Shown here piece by piece: positions 42,967 through 52,135 of a stretch of DNA of 64,000 nucleotides. Every line of letters starts with the position of its first letter. The stretch's first letter is position 1. The position numbers and the translations under genes were made by a program. Origin of the DNA: Allomesorhizobium sp043769475 (GTDB taxonomy: Bacteria > Pseudomonadota > Alphaproteobacteria > Rhizobiales > Rhizobiaceae). The notes under the pieces are model-generated. The model made no database searches. It worked only from the letters and a program-made list of their open reading frames with translations, and had not been told where the DNA came from. The DNA lies in assembly GCF_043769475.1 (NCBI RefSeq), contig NZ_CP171729.1:2480001-2544000 (forward strand). The letters run 5' to 3'.

Positions 42967-44439
42967 CTATTTCACCTGGCTTTTGACGAAATCCTTCACG
43001 ATCGAGACGATGCCGCGCGACAAGAGGCTGTCCAGCGCGTCGACGAAGCGGTCGACATGTTCCGGCTGGCAGATCAGCGGCGGCTCCAGCCGGATGACGT
43101 TGCGGTTATATTCGGTGAAGGCGACGAGGACGTCGTAGTCGCGCAACAGCAGAGCGCCGACGAAGCCCGACAGCGAGCCCTTCAACTTGTCGTCGAGCAC
43201 ACTGACGATCGGCCGCAGCACCATGGGCAGGGTCTGCGAGAAATCGTGGAATTCGAGCCCGATCATGAAGCCCTTGCCGCGCACATCCTTGATGATCTTG
43301 GGATGTTTTGTCTGCAGCGCCTGCAGCCTTTCGAGCAGATAGGTGCCGGTCGCCGCCGCATTGTCGATCAGCCCCTCGTCGTAAAGCACGTTGAGCGCCT
43401 CGATTGCGGTGATCGAGGCTTCGCCGATGCCGCCAAAGGTTGCGGCAGCATGGATCATGGCGGTCTTCGGCGTGCCATAGGCCTTCATATAGACCTCGCG
43501 GCTGGCGATCATGGCGCCGACGGCCGACTTGCCGCCGCCGAGCGATTTTGCCAGCGCGGTGACGTCCGGCACGACGCCGTAATGCTCGAAGGCATAGAAG
43601 CGGCCGGAGCGGCCGAGGCCGCACTGCACTTCATCCGCGACCCAGAGCACGCCGTACTGGTCGCATAGCGCGCGCAGCTTCTGCCAGTACTCGGCCGGCG
43701 CCTGGACGATGCCGCCGCCGCCCTGGATGGTCTCAAGCACGATGACGCCGATCGCCGGATCGGATTTGAACGCCGCCTCGACCGCGTCGATGTCGGCGAA
43801 GGGCACGCGCACCGTGTTGTCGGTTAGCTTGAATTCGCCGCGGTAGAGCTGGCCATCGGTGATCGACAGCACGCCTTTGGTCTTGCCGTGGAAAGAATTC
43901 TCCGCATAGACGATTTTCGGCCGCTTCGGGCCGGCTGCGCGCTCGGCGACCTTGATCGCCGCCTCCATCGCTTCCGAGCCGGAGGAGCCGAGGAACACCA
44001 TGTCGAGGTTGCCCGGCGAGCACTTTGCGAGATTGTGCGCAAGGGCCGCCGCATATTGCGACATGAAGGCGATGGCGATCTCGTGGCGCTTCTCGTCCTG
44101 GAACTTCTTGCGCGCATCGAGAATGCGGGGATGGTTGTGCCCGAAGGCAAGCGAGCCGAAGCCGCCGAAAAAGTCGAGGATCTTGCGACCGTTCTGGTCG
44201 ACATAGAACATGCCTTCGGCGCTCTCGACCTTCACCTTGTGGAAGCCGAGCAACTTCATGAAATGCAGCTGTCCCGGATTGAGATGCGCCTTGAACAGGT
44301 CGGTCATCGTGGCGAGGTTCATCGCCTTGGCGGCCTCGACGCTGATCAAGTCCGGCTTGGCGATCGCATCGGGCGAGAGCGAAGGCGCGTTCACCACCGC
44401 GCGGGTATGGGTCGTCTCTGGCTTGGTCATGATGTTCAT
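42967..44439 (-). CDS. Class III aminotransferase (PLP-dependent)
   Basis: A 490-residue class III aminotransferase: FGGFGSLAFGHNHPRILDA, MVFLGSSGSEAMEAAIKVAE, FHGKTKG, VLETIQGGGGIVQAPAEYW, VADEVQCGLGRSG, and the PLP lysine in ALAKSLGGGKSAVG. Members convert an omega-amino or ornithine-type amine to an aldehyde. An N-terminal tail of about 40 residues precedes the domain. It is the last gene of a minus-strand operon with an NAD epimerase (9 bp upstream), a DMT transporter, a DprE1-like oxidase and a UbiA protein, so a nucleotide-sugar or lipid-sugar amine acceptor is possible, as is putrescine/GABA. Confidence 0.85.
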   Translation of the reverse strand: MNIMTKPETTHTRAVVNAPSLSPDAIAKPDLISVEAAKAMNLATMTDLFKAHLNPGQLHFMKLLGFHKVKVESAEGMFYVDQNGRKILDFFGGFGSLAFGHNHPRILDARKKFQDEKRHEIAIAFMSQYAAALAHNLAKCSPGNLDMVFLGSSGSEAMEAAIKVAERAAGPKRPKIVYAENSFHGKTKGVLSITDGQLYRGEFKLTDNTVRVPFADIDAVEAAFKSDPAIGVIVLETIQGGGGIVQAPAEYWQKLRALCDQYGVLWVADEVQCGLGRSGRFYAFEHYGVVPDVTALAKSLGGGKSAVGAMIASREVYMKAYGTPKTAMIHAAATFGGIGEASITAIEALNVLYDEGLIDNAAATGTYLLERLQALQTKHPKIIKDVRGKGFMIGLEFHDFSQTLPMVLRPIVSVLDDKLKGSLSGFVGALLLRDYDVLVAFTEYNRNVIRLEPPLICQPEHVDRFVDALDSLLSRGIVSIVKDFVKSQVK

Positions 44440-44448
44440 CAGGCTCTC

Positions 44449-45456
44449 CTATTCGGCCGGAACTTGGGATGCGACCACTTCTTGGCCGTCTTTCTTGGCG
44501 CGGTATTCCTTGTAGGCGGCGATCAGCATGTCCTCGTCGCGGTACTGCGGCGCCCAGCCGAGATCGCGCTTGCCCTTCGACACGTCGAGCACGCATTCCT
44601 CATCAGCGATGAGGTACTGCTCCGGATCCATGAGCGGCATGTTCATCAGGTCAAGCAGGTCGAGCGTGCGCTTGACCGCCCAGCCCGGCGTCGGGATGAG
44701 GAGCGACTTCGAGCCGGCATGCTTGACCAAATCGCCGAGCAGCTTTTTCACCGGCGGCGGGTTGAGCGAGCCGAGATTGTAGGCCTCGTTCGGCACCCCG
44801 GCTTTCCACGCCAGTCGCGCGGCCTCGGCGCAGTCGAAGACGGAGATGAACTGGTAGGGGTTGCGGCCCGAGCCGATCATCGGCACCGGAAGGTTCCAGT
44901 CGATCAGCTTGAACAGCTTTTCCAGTATGCCGAGACGGCCGGGGCCGATGATCAGGCGGGGGCGGAACAGCGATATATTCATGCCCTTCTCGCGCCATTC
45001 GGCGGCGAGTTCCTCGGTCTTCAGCTTCGACAGGCCGTATTCGCCCAGCGGCGCAACCGGATGATCCTCGGTCATCGGATAGGTGACCGTATGGCCGTAG
45101 ATCATGTCGGTCGTGAAGTGGACGAGGCGTTTTGCGCCCGCCTTGTCCATGGCACGCATGATGTTTTCGGTGCCGTGGTAATTCACCGGGAAGAAAAAAT
45201 CGTGGCGCTTGGCGCGGACCTGGATCGGCGACAACATCTTGGCCGAAAGGTTATAGACCATGTCGTCGGCGCGGATCGCGACGTTGGCCACCGAGCCGGG
45301 ATCGGTCACGTCGCAGGTGGCGAAGCGGGCATGGCGGTAATGCCCCAGATCGCTCTTGACGATGTCGGCGACTATAACCTCCTGGCCGTCGGCCAGGAGT
45401 TTCGGCGCCAGATGACGGCCGACAAAGCCGTCTCCTCCAAAGATGATGTGTCTCAT
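44449..45456 (-). CDS. NAD-dependent epimerase/dehydratase
   Basis: A 335-residue extended SDR: GGDGFVG at 7-13, DVTD near residue 50, the Tyr-Lys pair in EYGLSKLKTEE, RLIIGPG and NPYQFISVFDCAEAAR. These enzymes epimerise, reduce or dehydrate nucleotide-linked sugars. It overlaps the upstream DMT-type gene by 4 bp and is followed after 9 bp by the aminotransferase. Together with the polyprenyl genes upstream it could act on the sugar of a lipid-linked donor; it is longer than the DprE2-type reductase that normally pairs with DprE1. Confidence 0.85.
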   Translation of the reverse strand: MRHIIFGGDGFVGRHLAPKLLADGQEVIVADIVKSDLGHYRHARFATCDVTDPGSVANVAIRADDMVYNLSAKMLSPIQVRAKRHDFFFPVNYHGTENIMRAMDKAGAKRLVHFTTDMIYGHTVTYPMTEDHPVAPLGEYGLSKLKTEELAAEWREKGMNISLFRPRLIIGPGRLGILEKLFKLIDWNLPVPMIGSGRNPYQFISVFDCAEAARLAWKAGVPNEAYNLGSLNPPPVKKLLGDLVKHAGSKSLLIPTPGWAVKRTLDLLDLMNMPLMDPEQYLIADEECVLDVSKGKRDLGWAPQYRDEDMLIAAYKEYRAKKDGQEVVASQVPAE

Positions 45457-45887
45457 TGCGCAAGCTCACTGGTTTGAAGGGGAGTTGAAGGGGCAGCGGC
45501 GGCCAGTTCGTCATGGCCGCGCCCGCTTTGGGCGATCAGCACGGTGCCGACGCAGATGAAGCCGATGCCGGCGATGCGCCACGCGTTGAGATCCTCGCGG
45601 AAGACGAAATAGGCGAAGACCGCAACCGCCACATAGGCGAGGCTGAGGAAGGGATAGGCGAAGGATAGCTCGACCTTCGACAGCACATAGAGATGCGACG
45701 CCATCGAGATCACGAAGGTCGACAGGCCGAGGAACACCCAGGGGCTGAAGACGATCTGCAGGAGTTTGATCACCGGATTGACCCCGGCGAACGAAATCGG
45801 GCCGAGCGTCATCATGCCGTGCTTCAGCATCAGCTGTGCGGCGGCATTGGTCATCACCGTGAAAAGTATGAACGCGATGTACTTCAT
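45453..45887 (-). CDS. Small DMT/EamA transporter (ArnE/EmrE-like)
   Basis: A 144-residue protein with four membrane spans: MKYIAFILFTVMTNAAAQLMLKHG, VFLGLSTFVISMASHLYVLSKVELSFAYPFLSLAYVAVAVFAYFVF, then the fourth span WRIAGIGFICVGTVLIA. The size and the SFAYPFLSLAYV segment resemble the small multidrug-resistance/ArnE-ArnF group, which flips undecaprenyl-phosphate-linked sugars. The start at 45887 removes an upstream extension with no ribosome binding site. In this operon a flippase for a polyprenyl-phosphate pentose is a sensible role, unproven. Confidence 0.8.
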   Translation of the reverse strand: MKYIAFILFTVMTNAAAQLMLKHGMMTLGPISFAGVNPVIKLLQIVFSPWVFLGLSTFVISMASHLYVLSKVELSFAYPFLSLAYVAVAVFAYFVFREDLNAWRIAGIGFICVGTVLIAQSGRGHDELAAAAPSTPLQTSELAQ

Positions 45888-45949
45888 GTCTTCATCAACC
45901 CTCGCCCTTGAGTTTAGAACAACGCCCGACTGGAATGATCCAAAACGGG

Positions 45950-47304
45950 TCACTCGGCCGCATGCGCGAGCGCCTCACCCCTATTCAGCAAAACCTGTGC
46001 CGTACGCGCCCAGAAGTCGGACATGAACGCCGGGTCGCGAACCGCCTCGAGTTGGCGCCAATCTGGAAACGATGCGGCGAACACCTCTGCGCCCATGCGC
46101 GCATCCTTGTAGGGATTGACTGCCCCGCCGGCGTCGATCGTGATGGCGTCGAGTTTGTCCAGCAGGGCGAGGGTCGCGGCGCCGCGATTGGGGAAATCGA
46201 GCGTCAGCGTGTATCCCGGACGCGCGAACGAGAGCAGGCCGGGCGAACGCAGCGCGCCGAACCGCTTCAGCACGGTAAGGAACGAGCCTTGCCCGGCGCC
46301 GCGGGCCGCGGCTAGCAGCTCTGAAATGGCTTTGCGCGCGGCCTCGTCAGGCACGACGCTCTGGTGCTGGAACAGCCCGCGCGGACCGTAGAGCCTGTTC
46401 CAGTTCGAGACGCCGTCGAGCGGAAAGAAGAAGCCCTGATAGCCGGTCTGCCGGACGCCGCTGGCGCTGCCCTTGCGCCAGCGATAGGCGGTATTGAACG
46501 CTCTCAGGAACGGGCGGTTGAGCACGGTGAAGGGCGGCTGAAACGGCACAGACAGCCGAGCCTGCGCAGCCCTCGCGGCGCGCGCGCCGTACCTGGCGTG
46601 GTTGCCGGTGATCATCAGCCCCCTGCCCGCCCCGGCCCCCCTGCGAGCTGGTCGATCCAGGCGACGGCGTATTCATTGTCGCGGTCGGCCGCCTCGGCGA
46701 GATCGAAATATTCGGCGAGGCAGGCGAATGGTTTTATCTCTTCCATCACGTCGAGCGACGGAACCGGCATCAGCCGCAGCCTTGCCGAAAGGATGATGCC
46801 GGTCAGGCCCATTCCGCCGATCGTGGCGGCGAACAGTCGCGGATTGGCGGCGGCCGAGCACTCATAGGTCCTGCCGTCCGAGCGCAGCAGCGTGAACGAG
46901 ACGACATGGCAGCCGAAACTGCCGCGACGGTGATGGTTCTTGCCATGCACGTCGTTGGCGATGGCCCCGCCCAGGGTCACGAACTGCGTGCCAGGCACGA
47001 CTGCGGGAAAATAGCCGTGCGGCGCGGCGTGGGCGATGATGTCGCTGAGCAGCGTGCCGGCTTCCGCCTCGATCACGCCGGTCTGCGGGTCGAAGCCCAG
47101 AACCCGGTTCAGCGAACGCATGTCGACGATGCTGCCGCCGTCGTTCTGGCAGGAATCGCCGTAGGAGCGGCCATTGCCGTAAGGCAGGATCGCGCCCTCG
47201 CCCGCGCCGCCGCTTCTCAGAAGCGCGATGGCGTCAGCAGCCGACACGGCGCGCCGCGCCAGCGGGGTCGCCCGGCCGAAGCTCTGATAGGACGCGGCGC
47301 TCAT
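45950..47304 (-). pseudogene. DprE1-like FAD-linked oxidase, frameshifted
   Basis: The first frame (46615-47304) has the PF01565 FAD-binding domain with ILPYGNGRSYGDSCQNDGG, GTQFVTLGGAIANDVHGKNHHRRGSFG and GGMGLTGIIL, all typical of decaprenylphosphoryl-beta-D-ribose 2-oxidase. It ends after AGGPGRAGG. The second frame (45950-46615) continues with MITGNHARYG and has the C-terminal DprE1 features (GYQGFFFPLDGVSNWNRLYG). One extra G in the G-rich run near 46630 joins them as AGRGLMITGNHA. The gene is coupled to the UbiA gene by an ATGA overlap. It is either broken or mis-sequenced. Confidence 0.78.
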
Positions 47305-48737
47305 GCCCAGCCTGCGATCAGGAGCATCGCCCCGCCTGCAAGAGCGACAAGCTGGCTGCGCCAGTCGCTGATGATGAAGACGACAGGATCGTCATGCATC
47401 TCGTCGCGCCGCGCCAGGATCCAGACGCGCATAGTGAGATAGAGCACGATCGGCGCCAGCGGCCACACCATCCACGGATGCGGGTAGAGTTCGCGCACGG
47501 CGTCGCTGTCGATGTAGAGCGCCAGAACCAGCGCCGACGAGAATGCCGAAGCCATGCCGGCCTGGGCGATGACGTCCTGGTCCTCGGCGCGATAGCCGCG
47601 CCCGGCTATGCGTTCGCCGCGCACCAGATCCGACGCGCGAAGCTCGACGAAGCGCTTCACCAGCGCCAGCGACAGGAAGAAGAAGGTGGAGAAGGCGAGC
47701 AGCCAGAACGAGACGTCGACGCCGGTGGCGGCCGCGCCGGCAAGCAGCCGCATCGTGTAGAGGAATGCCAGCATCAGCACGTCGAGCAGAAGCATGCGCT
47801 TGACCGACAGCGAATAGGCGGTGGTCGCGACGAGATAGGCGGCGAGCACCGCCATGAACAGCGACGGCAGGAACGCCGCTGTGGCGAAGCTTATCGCCAG
47901 GAGTACGGCAGCCGACCCCATCCCGAACGGCATCGACAGGACGCCGCTGGCGAAGGGCCTGTTGCGCTTGGTCGGGTGCTGGCGGTCGAGCGCCAGGTCG
48001 AAGAAGTCGTTGACAATGTAAATCGCCGAGGCGGCGGTGCTGAACGATACGAAGGCCAGCGCGCAGGCGACCAGCATGTGGATGTTGAAATACTCGTGCG
48101 ACAGCACCATCGGCACCGCGATCAGCGAATTCTTCAGCCATTGGTGGACGCGAAGCATCTTCAGGATGGTCTTGAAGGTCGGCTTCTGGACCTCGATCTT
48201 CTCCGATCCGTGGGCCGCCTGCCAGCGCGCGGCGTGCCGGTCGGGCGCAACCACGATCGCCGCTCGGGCGGCGTCGAAGACCTTGAGATCGTGGCGGCTG
48301 TTGCCCGCATAATCGAAGCCGCCGTCGCCATAGGCCTCGACCAGCGCCGCGCGCTTGCGGCCGGCCGTCAGATTGTGCAGCCCGTCAGTCGCCAGCACTG
48401 CGTCGAAGAGGCCGAGGTGCGCAGCGATCGCGTCGGCGAATTTGCGCGGGGTGCCGGTGGCGAGGATTATCTTGCGGCCGGCGGCGCGTTCGTCGCGAAG
48501 CCTTGAAAGCACGGCGGCGCGATAGGGCAGTGAGGCGGGATCAATGTCGACGCGGGCGGCGATCGCCTGTTTCAGCGCCGCCGGCCCCCGCGCCGCCCAG
48601 AACGGCACCAGGAACAGAAAGAGCGGGTTCTTCCTGATGAGCAGGAACAGCCCTTCCCAGAGCAGGTCGCCGGCAATAAGCGTCCCGTCCAGGTCGACCG
48701 CAAGCGGCGCCGCATTCTTGTCCGACCGCGCATCCAT
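47301..48737 (-). CDS. HAD phosphatase-UbiA prenyltransferase fusion (decaprenyl-phosphate phosphoribosyltransferase type)
   Basis: A 478-residue fusion. Residues 1-190 are a HAD-type domain (DLDGTLIAGDLLWEG with Asp15/Asp17; ATGTPRKF; GNSRHDLKVFD). Residues 195-478 are a UbiA-type membrane domain with NDFFDLALDRQHPTKRNRPFASG and VAYSLSVKR-like segment, then several spans. In mycobacteria and in Azorhizobium noeC, related UbiA proteins transfer phosphoribose to decaprenyl phosphate, the first step to polyprenyl-phosphate D-arabinose; the HAD part would remove the 5-phosphate (NoeH role). It is the first gene of a minus-strand operon and overlaps the DprE1-like gene by 4 bp. Confidence 0.88.
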   Translation of the reverse strand: MDARSDKNAAPLAVDLDGTLIAGDLLWEGLFLLIRKNPLFLFLVPFWAARGPAALKQAIAARVDIDPASLPYRAAVLSRLRDERAAGRKIILATGTPRKFADAIAAHLGLFDAVLATDGLHNLTAGRKRAALVEAYGDGGFDYAGNSRHDLKVFDAARAAIVVAPDRHAARWQAAHGSEKIEVQKPTFKTILKMLRVHQWLKNSLIAVPMVLSHEYFNIHMLVACALAFVSFSTAASAIYIVNDFFDLALDRQHPTKRNRPFASGVLSMPFGMGSAAVLLAISFATAAFLPSLFMAVLAAYLVATTAYSLSVKRMLLLDVLMLAFLYTMRLLAGAAATGVDVSFWLLAFSTFFFLSLALVKRFVELRASDLVRGERIAGRGYRAEDQDVIAQAGMASAFSSALVLALYIDSDAVRELYPHPWMVWPLAPIVLYLTMRVWILARRDEMHDDPVVFIISDWRSQLVALAGGAMLLIAGWA

Positions 48738-48893
48738 GTCCGAAAGCCCTGTTGTTTCCCGCCGCGCCGTTTTTCCGGCGTCTTCGTGCGGGTATAGCGG
48801 GAACAGGGCTATGGATTGTTAAACCGGCGGCGGTAAACCATTGGGCGGGCGGGTATTTCGGGTGTCGTGCTTAAGGCTGCGTTATCGGAAACG

Positions 48894-48921
48894 ATAAAAG
48901 GCCGGACAAAATTGTCCGGCC
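48894..48921 (-). terminator. Rho-independent terminator for the small secreted protein gene
   Basis: Perfect stem GGCCGGACAA/TTGTCCGGCC (48900-48921, two-base centre); on the minus strand it is followed by TTTTAT, just past the 48944 stop. Confidence 0.85.
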
Positions 48922-48943
48922 CCGTTTCCGTGACGGCAAGGCG

Positions 48944-49207
48944 TTACTTGATGCGGGCGACGCCGCCCGAAATCTCGATCGTCTCCGTGCCGGTCAGCGC
49001 CTCGCGGTCGCCATTGGGCATGGTGACGAAGCAGCCGCCTTCGCAAAATTCCACTGTTTCGCCGCTGCCGAGGGCAAGTTCGGTCTTGCTGCCGCCTTCG
49101 GTCACAATCAGCGTACGCGGTTCGGCGTCCAGGTTGATCGCGCTGGCGCTAAAGGCCGTGCTGCCCAAGGCAAGAAGGGCAGCAGCGGCGATCACGGACT
49201 TCATCAT
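48944..49207 (-). CDS. Small secreted hypothetical protein
   Basis: The product from ATG 49207 is 87 residues: a Sec signal peptide (MMKSVIAAAALLALGSTAFSASA) and a mature part of about 65 residues rich in beta strands (INLDAEPRTLIVTEGGSKTELALGSGETVEFCEGGCFVTMPNGDREALTG). The pair of cysteines in FCEGGCF could form a disulphide or bind a metal. A strong terminator follows the stop. I do not recognise the family; it resembles short periplasmic proteins common in Mesorhizobium. Confidence 0.65.
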   Translation of the reverse strand: MMKSVIAAAALLALGSTAFSASAINLDAEPRTLIVTEGGSKTELALGSGETVEFCEGGCFVTMPNGDREALTGTETIEISGGVARIK

Positions 49208-49337
49208 TTCATTGTCGGTGTTGCCACCGCCTCTGGTTGCGTTGAGCAAGGCATTTCCGCTCTTGCCGCGACCTTATAGGAGTTCGAAGCTGAACCGCAA
49301 CTGAATGCCGCATTCATGCCATGATTGGGAATGCCCG

Positions 49338-49442
49338 CTAGAGCAAGCCGCCCGATTTCGGATCGGGCATCTCGCTCTAACCTTTTGTTTTCGCATCGTT
49401 TTTGCCGAAAACCGGCATCCACTTTTCGGCACGATGCTCTAG
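49338..49442. repeat. RIME-like palindromic intergenic repeat
   Basis: About 105 bp bounded by CTAGAGC and GCTCTAG. It contains GCCCGAT/ATCGGGC and CCGAAAACCGGCATCCACTTTTCGGC, typical of rhizobial intergenic mosaic elements. Shorter relatives of the same ACTTTTCGG(G/C)A block occur near 22475-22495 and, inverted, near 20330. The MscS-like gene's stop codon (49439-49441) lies within its end. Confidence 0.7.
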
Positions 49443-51892
49443 TCAGGGTCCGGCTTGCGGCCTTTGCGCCGCTGTGCCGGCGGCTGCCTTGCCTTCTCTT
49501 CGCTCGCCTTGGCCTGCTCGAAATGCTCGGCTTCCAGCTTGTCGTCGTCCGTCGGCCAATTCTCCTCCGGCGGAGGTGGGATAAAGCGCGCCGTGGACGG
49601 TATGGCGATGTTCTCGCGTTCGAACGCTTCGAGTATGGCGAAGCGGATATCGTTCTGGACCGTGTTGCCGTTCAGGATATCGGCGATGAACACGCGAATT
49701 TCGAACTCCAGCGCGGCCGGACCGAAATTGACGAACAGCACGAAGGGCTCAGGATTCTTCAGAACCAGCGGGTGTTCGCGCGCGATCCCCAGCATCAGAT
49801 CGTGGGCGCGCTTGGAGTCGCTGTCATATGCGACATTGACCTTGATATCGACGCGGCCGAGCTTGTTGCGGTGCGTCCAGTTGCCGACCGCGCTGTTGAT
49901 CAGTTCAGAATTGGGCAGGATGACGGTCTGGCGCTGGAACGTCTCGATCTCGGTAGCGCGGACGCTGATCTTCTTGACCGTGCCGGAAACGGCGCCTGCT
50001 ACGATCCAGTCGCCCGCCTTGAACGGGCGCTCGGCCAGCAGGATCAGTCCCGAAACGAAGTTGGAGACGACGTTCTGCAGTCCGAAGCCGATGCCGAGCG
50101 ACAGGCCGCCAGCAATCAGGGCAAAGTTGGAAAGATCGATGCCGGCTGCCGAGACGGCGATCAGTGCGGCGATCGCCAGGCCGGCATAGCCGATCACCGT
50201 TCTTATCGAATTGCGTACCCCGGCATCGACCTTGCCGCGCGCCATGACCGAACCGTCGAGCCATCCCTGGAACCAGCGCGTCAGGAAAAAGCCCAGGATG
50301 AAGACAAGGACGCCCGACAAGATGCCTGTGAACGATATGGTGAAGGAGCCGATCGTGATCCCGGTGGCGGCCTTGTAGACCCAAGCCTGGATGTCGGCGG
50401 GCTGGAACCCCCACAGGAACAGGATGAGCGGCACGCCGACCACGACGATCAGGATATTGATGGCGGTGCTGACCACCAGGGCAAGCTGGTCCAGCGTGGC
50501 GGGGTCGAGACTGAACCTGCCTTCGATGCGTCGGCCGAGCGCGGTGTTGGCGAAGGCGCCCTCCTCGGCCACCGCCCTGGCGGACAGGAAGCCAATATAC
50601 ATTGTGGCAAGTACCGCGCCGGTGACCACGATCTGCGTCGAAAGGAACCGCGCTAAGCCGATATAGCCGAACAGGGCGGCAGCGATGGTGACCCCGCCGA
50701 GCAGGAACAATGTGCTGCGCAGGAGCGGATGCCACTGCCTCGGCCCGCCGTCTTCGCCGGTGGAAGGCCGCACCAATCCGATCAGCACGACCAGAATGCC
50801 GGTCAGCACCGTGGCGATCAGGCTTTCGCCGACGGTGAGCGACAACGGCGAATCCAGAACGCCGTAGACGGTGCTCAGGAACACGTCGATACCGGTGAAG
50901 ATGGCGGTCGCCGAGACCAGCCACAGCAGAAGCCTGGCGGCGCGCGTATCCACGGCGATAAGTCGCCAGTTGGGCAGGCGCGGCGAAAGCACCGAACTGC
51001 CGAGCCTGTGGACGAAGAACACCAGCCCGATGACGATGAAGAGCCACGTCATCATCGTGCCGATGTCGTCCCTCAGCACCCCGAAATAGTCATAAAGCAG
51101 GTAGGTCGTCGCGAGAAATACGGCGATGGCGGCGGTCGGCACCAGTGTCGACCAGAACGCCACCGACAGCCGGCTGAGATAGGACGGGTTCTCGACATCG
51201 CCGTCGGCTTCGAACAGGCGGCCGAACAGCCGCCTGCCGCCTATCAGGAGGACCGCCGCCGCCAGCAGGGCGAAGAAGGTGGCGAAAAGAACCGAGCGCA
51301 GCTTGAACTGGACGACGAAGCGGAGCCAAGAAGAAACGGTGCGATAAAACTCTCCGATCTCTATCTGCGCGGCTTCGGCAACCTCGCCCGCCAGCGCGCT
51401 GCCGATATCGTAGCGCCGGGTCAGTAGGCGGGAGAAGAGGTCGCGCCGCATCTCGGTGATGCGGGTGATCAGCCCATTGATGCGGATCGACTGATCTTCG
51501 GCGACGCCGAGCGCGGCGTTGATTTCCGCCTTTTCAGCCAGGAGCGCCTGGCGTTCGCTGGTGATGAGTTCCGGTTCGGGCGGCTGACCCTCGGCAGGCG
51601 GCGCCCCCAACTGCTCGAGACGGCCGTTGATCTCGGCCAGACGCGGCCTGAACGCGACACTGGTCCTGATCAGCTCCCGTTCGGCCTCCTCCAATTGCAG
51701 GCGCGTATCGACCAGACCCGCGTCGACCTCGGCGTTGGCGGCGATGTTCTTCTCGAGTTCGTCGGTGGCCAGCCGCAGGCGGTCCATCGCCACGCGCTGC
51801 TCATCGACGATCGTCGAACCGTTCTGGCCGACGTTCTGTGCACCGGCAGGAAAAACCGAGAAGGCGAGCCCCATAATGAAAAGCGCGATCAA
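49439..51892 (-). CDS. Mechanosensitive ion channel (MscS family) with DUF3772 domain
   Basis: An 817-residue protein. A signal-like N-terminus (LFIMGLAFSVFPAGA) is followed by a coiled-coil periplasmic DUF3772 domain (about 20-190), about eleven membrane spans, and the MscS channel core with a pore helix (IDLSNFALIAGGLSLGIGFGLQNVVSNFVSGLILLAERPFKAGDWI) near 600-650, then the cytoplasmic vestibule domain (TEIETFQRQTVILPNSELINSAVGNWTH). Large MscS homologues (MscK-like) protect against osmotic downshock. The start at 51892 is TTG; ATG 51874 is an alternative. The C-terminus is charged and disordered. It is divergent from soxB across about 240 bp. Confidence 0.9.
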   Translation of the reverse strand: MIALFIMGLAFSVFPAGAQNVGQNGSTIVDEQRVAMDRLRLATDELEKNIAANAEVDAGLVDTRLQLEEAERELIRTSVAFRPRLAEINGRLEQLGAPPAEGQPPEPELITSERQALLAEKAEINAALGVAEDQSIRINGLITRITEMRRDLFSRLLTRRYDIGSALAGEVAEAAQIEIGEFYRTVSSWLRFVVQFKLRSVLFATFFALLAAAVLLIGGRRLFGRLFEADGDVENPSYLSRLSVAFWSTLVPTAAIAVFLATTYLLYDYFGVLRDDIGTMMTWLFIVIGLVFFVHRLGSSVLSPRLPNWRLIAVDTRAARLLLWLVSATAIFTGIDVFLSTVYGVLDSPLSLTVGESLIATVLTGILVVLIGLVRPSTGEDGGPRQWHPLLRSTLFLLGGVTIAAALFGYIGLARFLSTQIVVTGAVLATMYIGFLSARAVAEEGAFANTALGRRIEGRFSLDPATLDQLALVVSTAINILIVVVGVPLILFLWGFQPADIQAWVYKAATGITIGSFTISFTGILSGVLVFILGFFLTRWFQGWLDGSVMARGKVDAGVRNSIRTVIGYAGLAIAALIAVSAAGIDLSNFALIAGGLSLGIGFGLQNVVSNFVSGLILLAERPFKAGDWIVAGAVSGTVKKISVRATEIETFQRQTVILPNSELINSAVGNWTHRNKLGRVDIKVNVAYDSDSKRAHDLMLGIAREHPLVLKNPEPFVLFVNFGPAALEFEIRVFIADILNGNTVQNDIRFAILEAFERENIAIPSTARFIPPPPEENWPTDDDKLEAEHFEQAKASEEKARQPPAQRRKGRKPDPD

Positions 51893-52135
51893 CGATCAAA
51901 TCTTGGAAGCTGGCATGATCTCCAAACGACTCAGTGAGTGACAGGTCGGCGAAGTTCGACAGTGATAGAGACGGCGCGGCAGCCGGGCAAGCCGCGGCGA
52001 CCTCGCGACCGTGCGGAACGGTGGCGGCGGAACGAAAAGGAGTCGGCCATATGAAAAGCCATGGCGCAATATTGGCTTTGGGGCGCACACCGTGCCACTA
52101 GTGTGCGCCATCGCCCCAATCGGAAAACATGATCC

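Noticed and set aside
45950..47304. Two separate genes
   Set aside because: The two frames are halves of one DprE1-like protein and join by one base in a G run.
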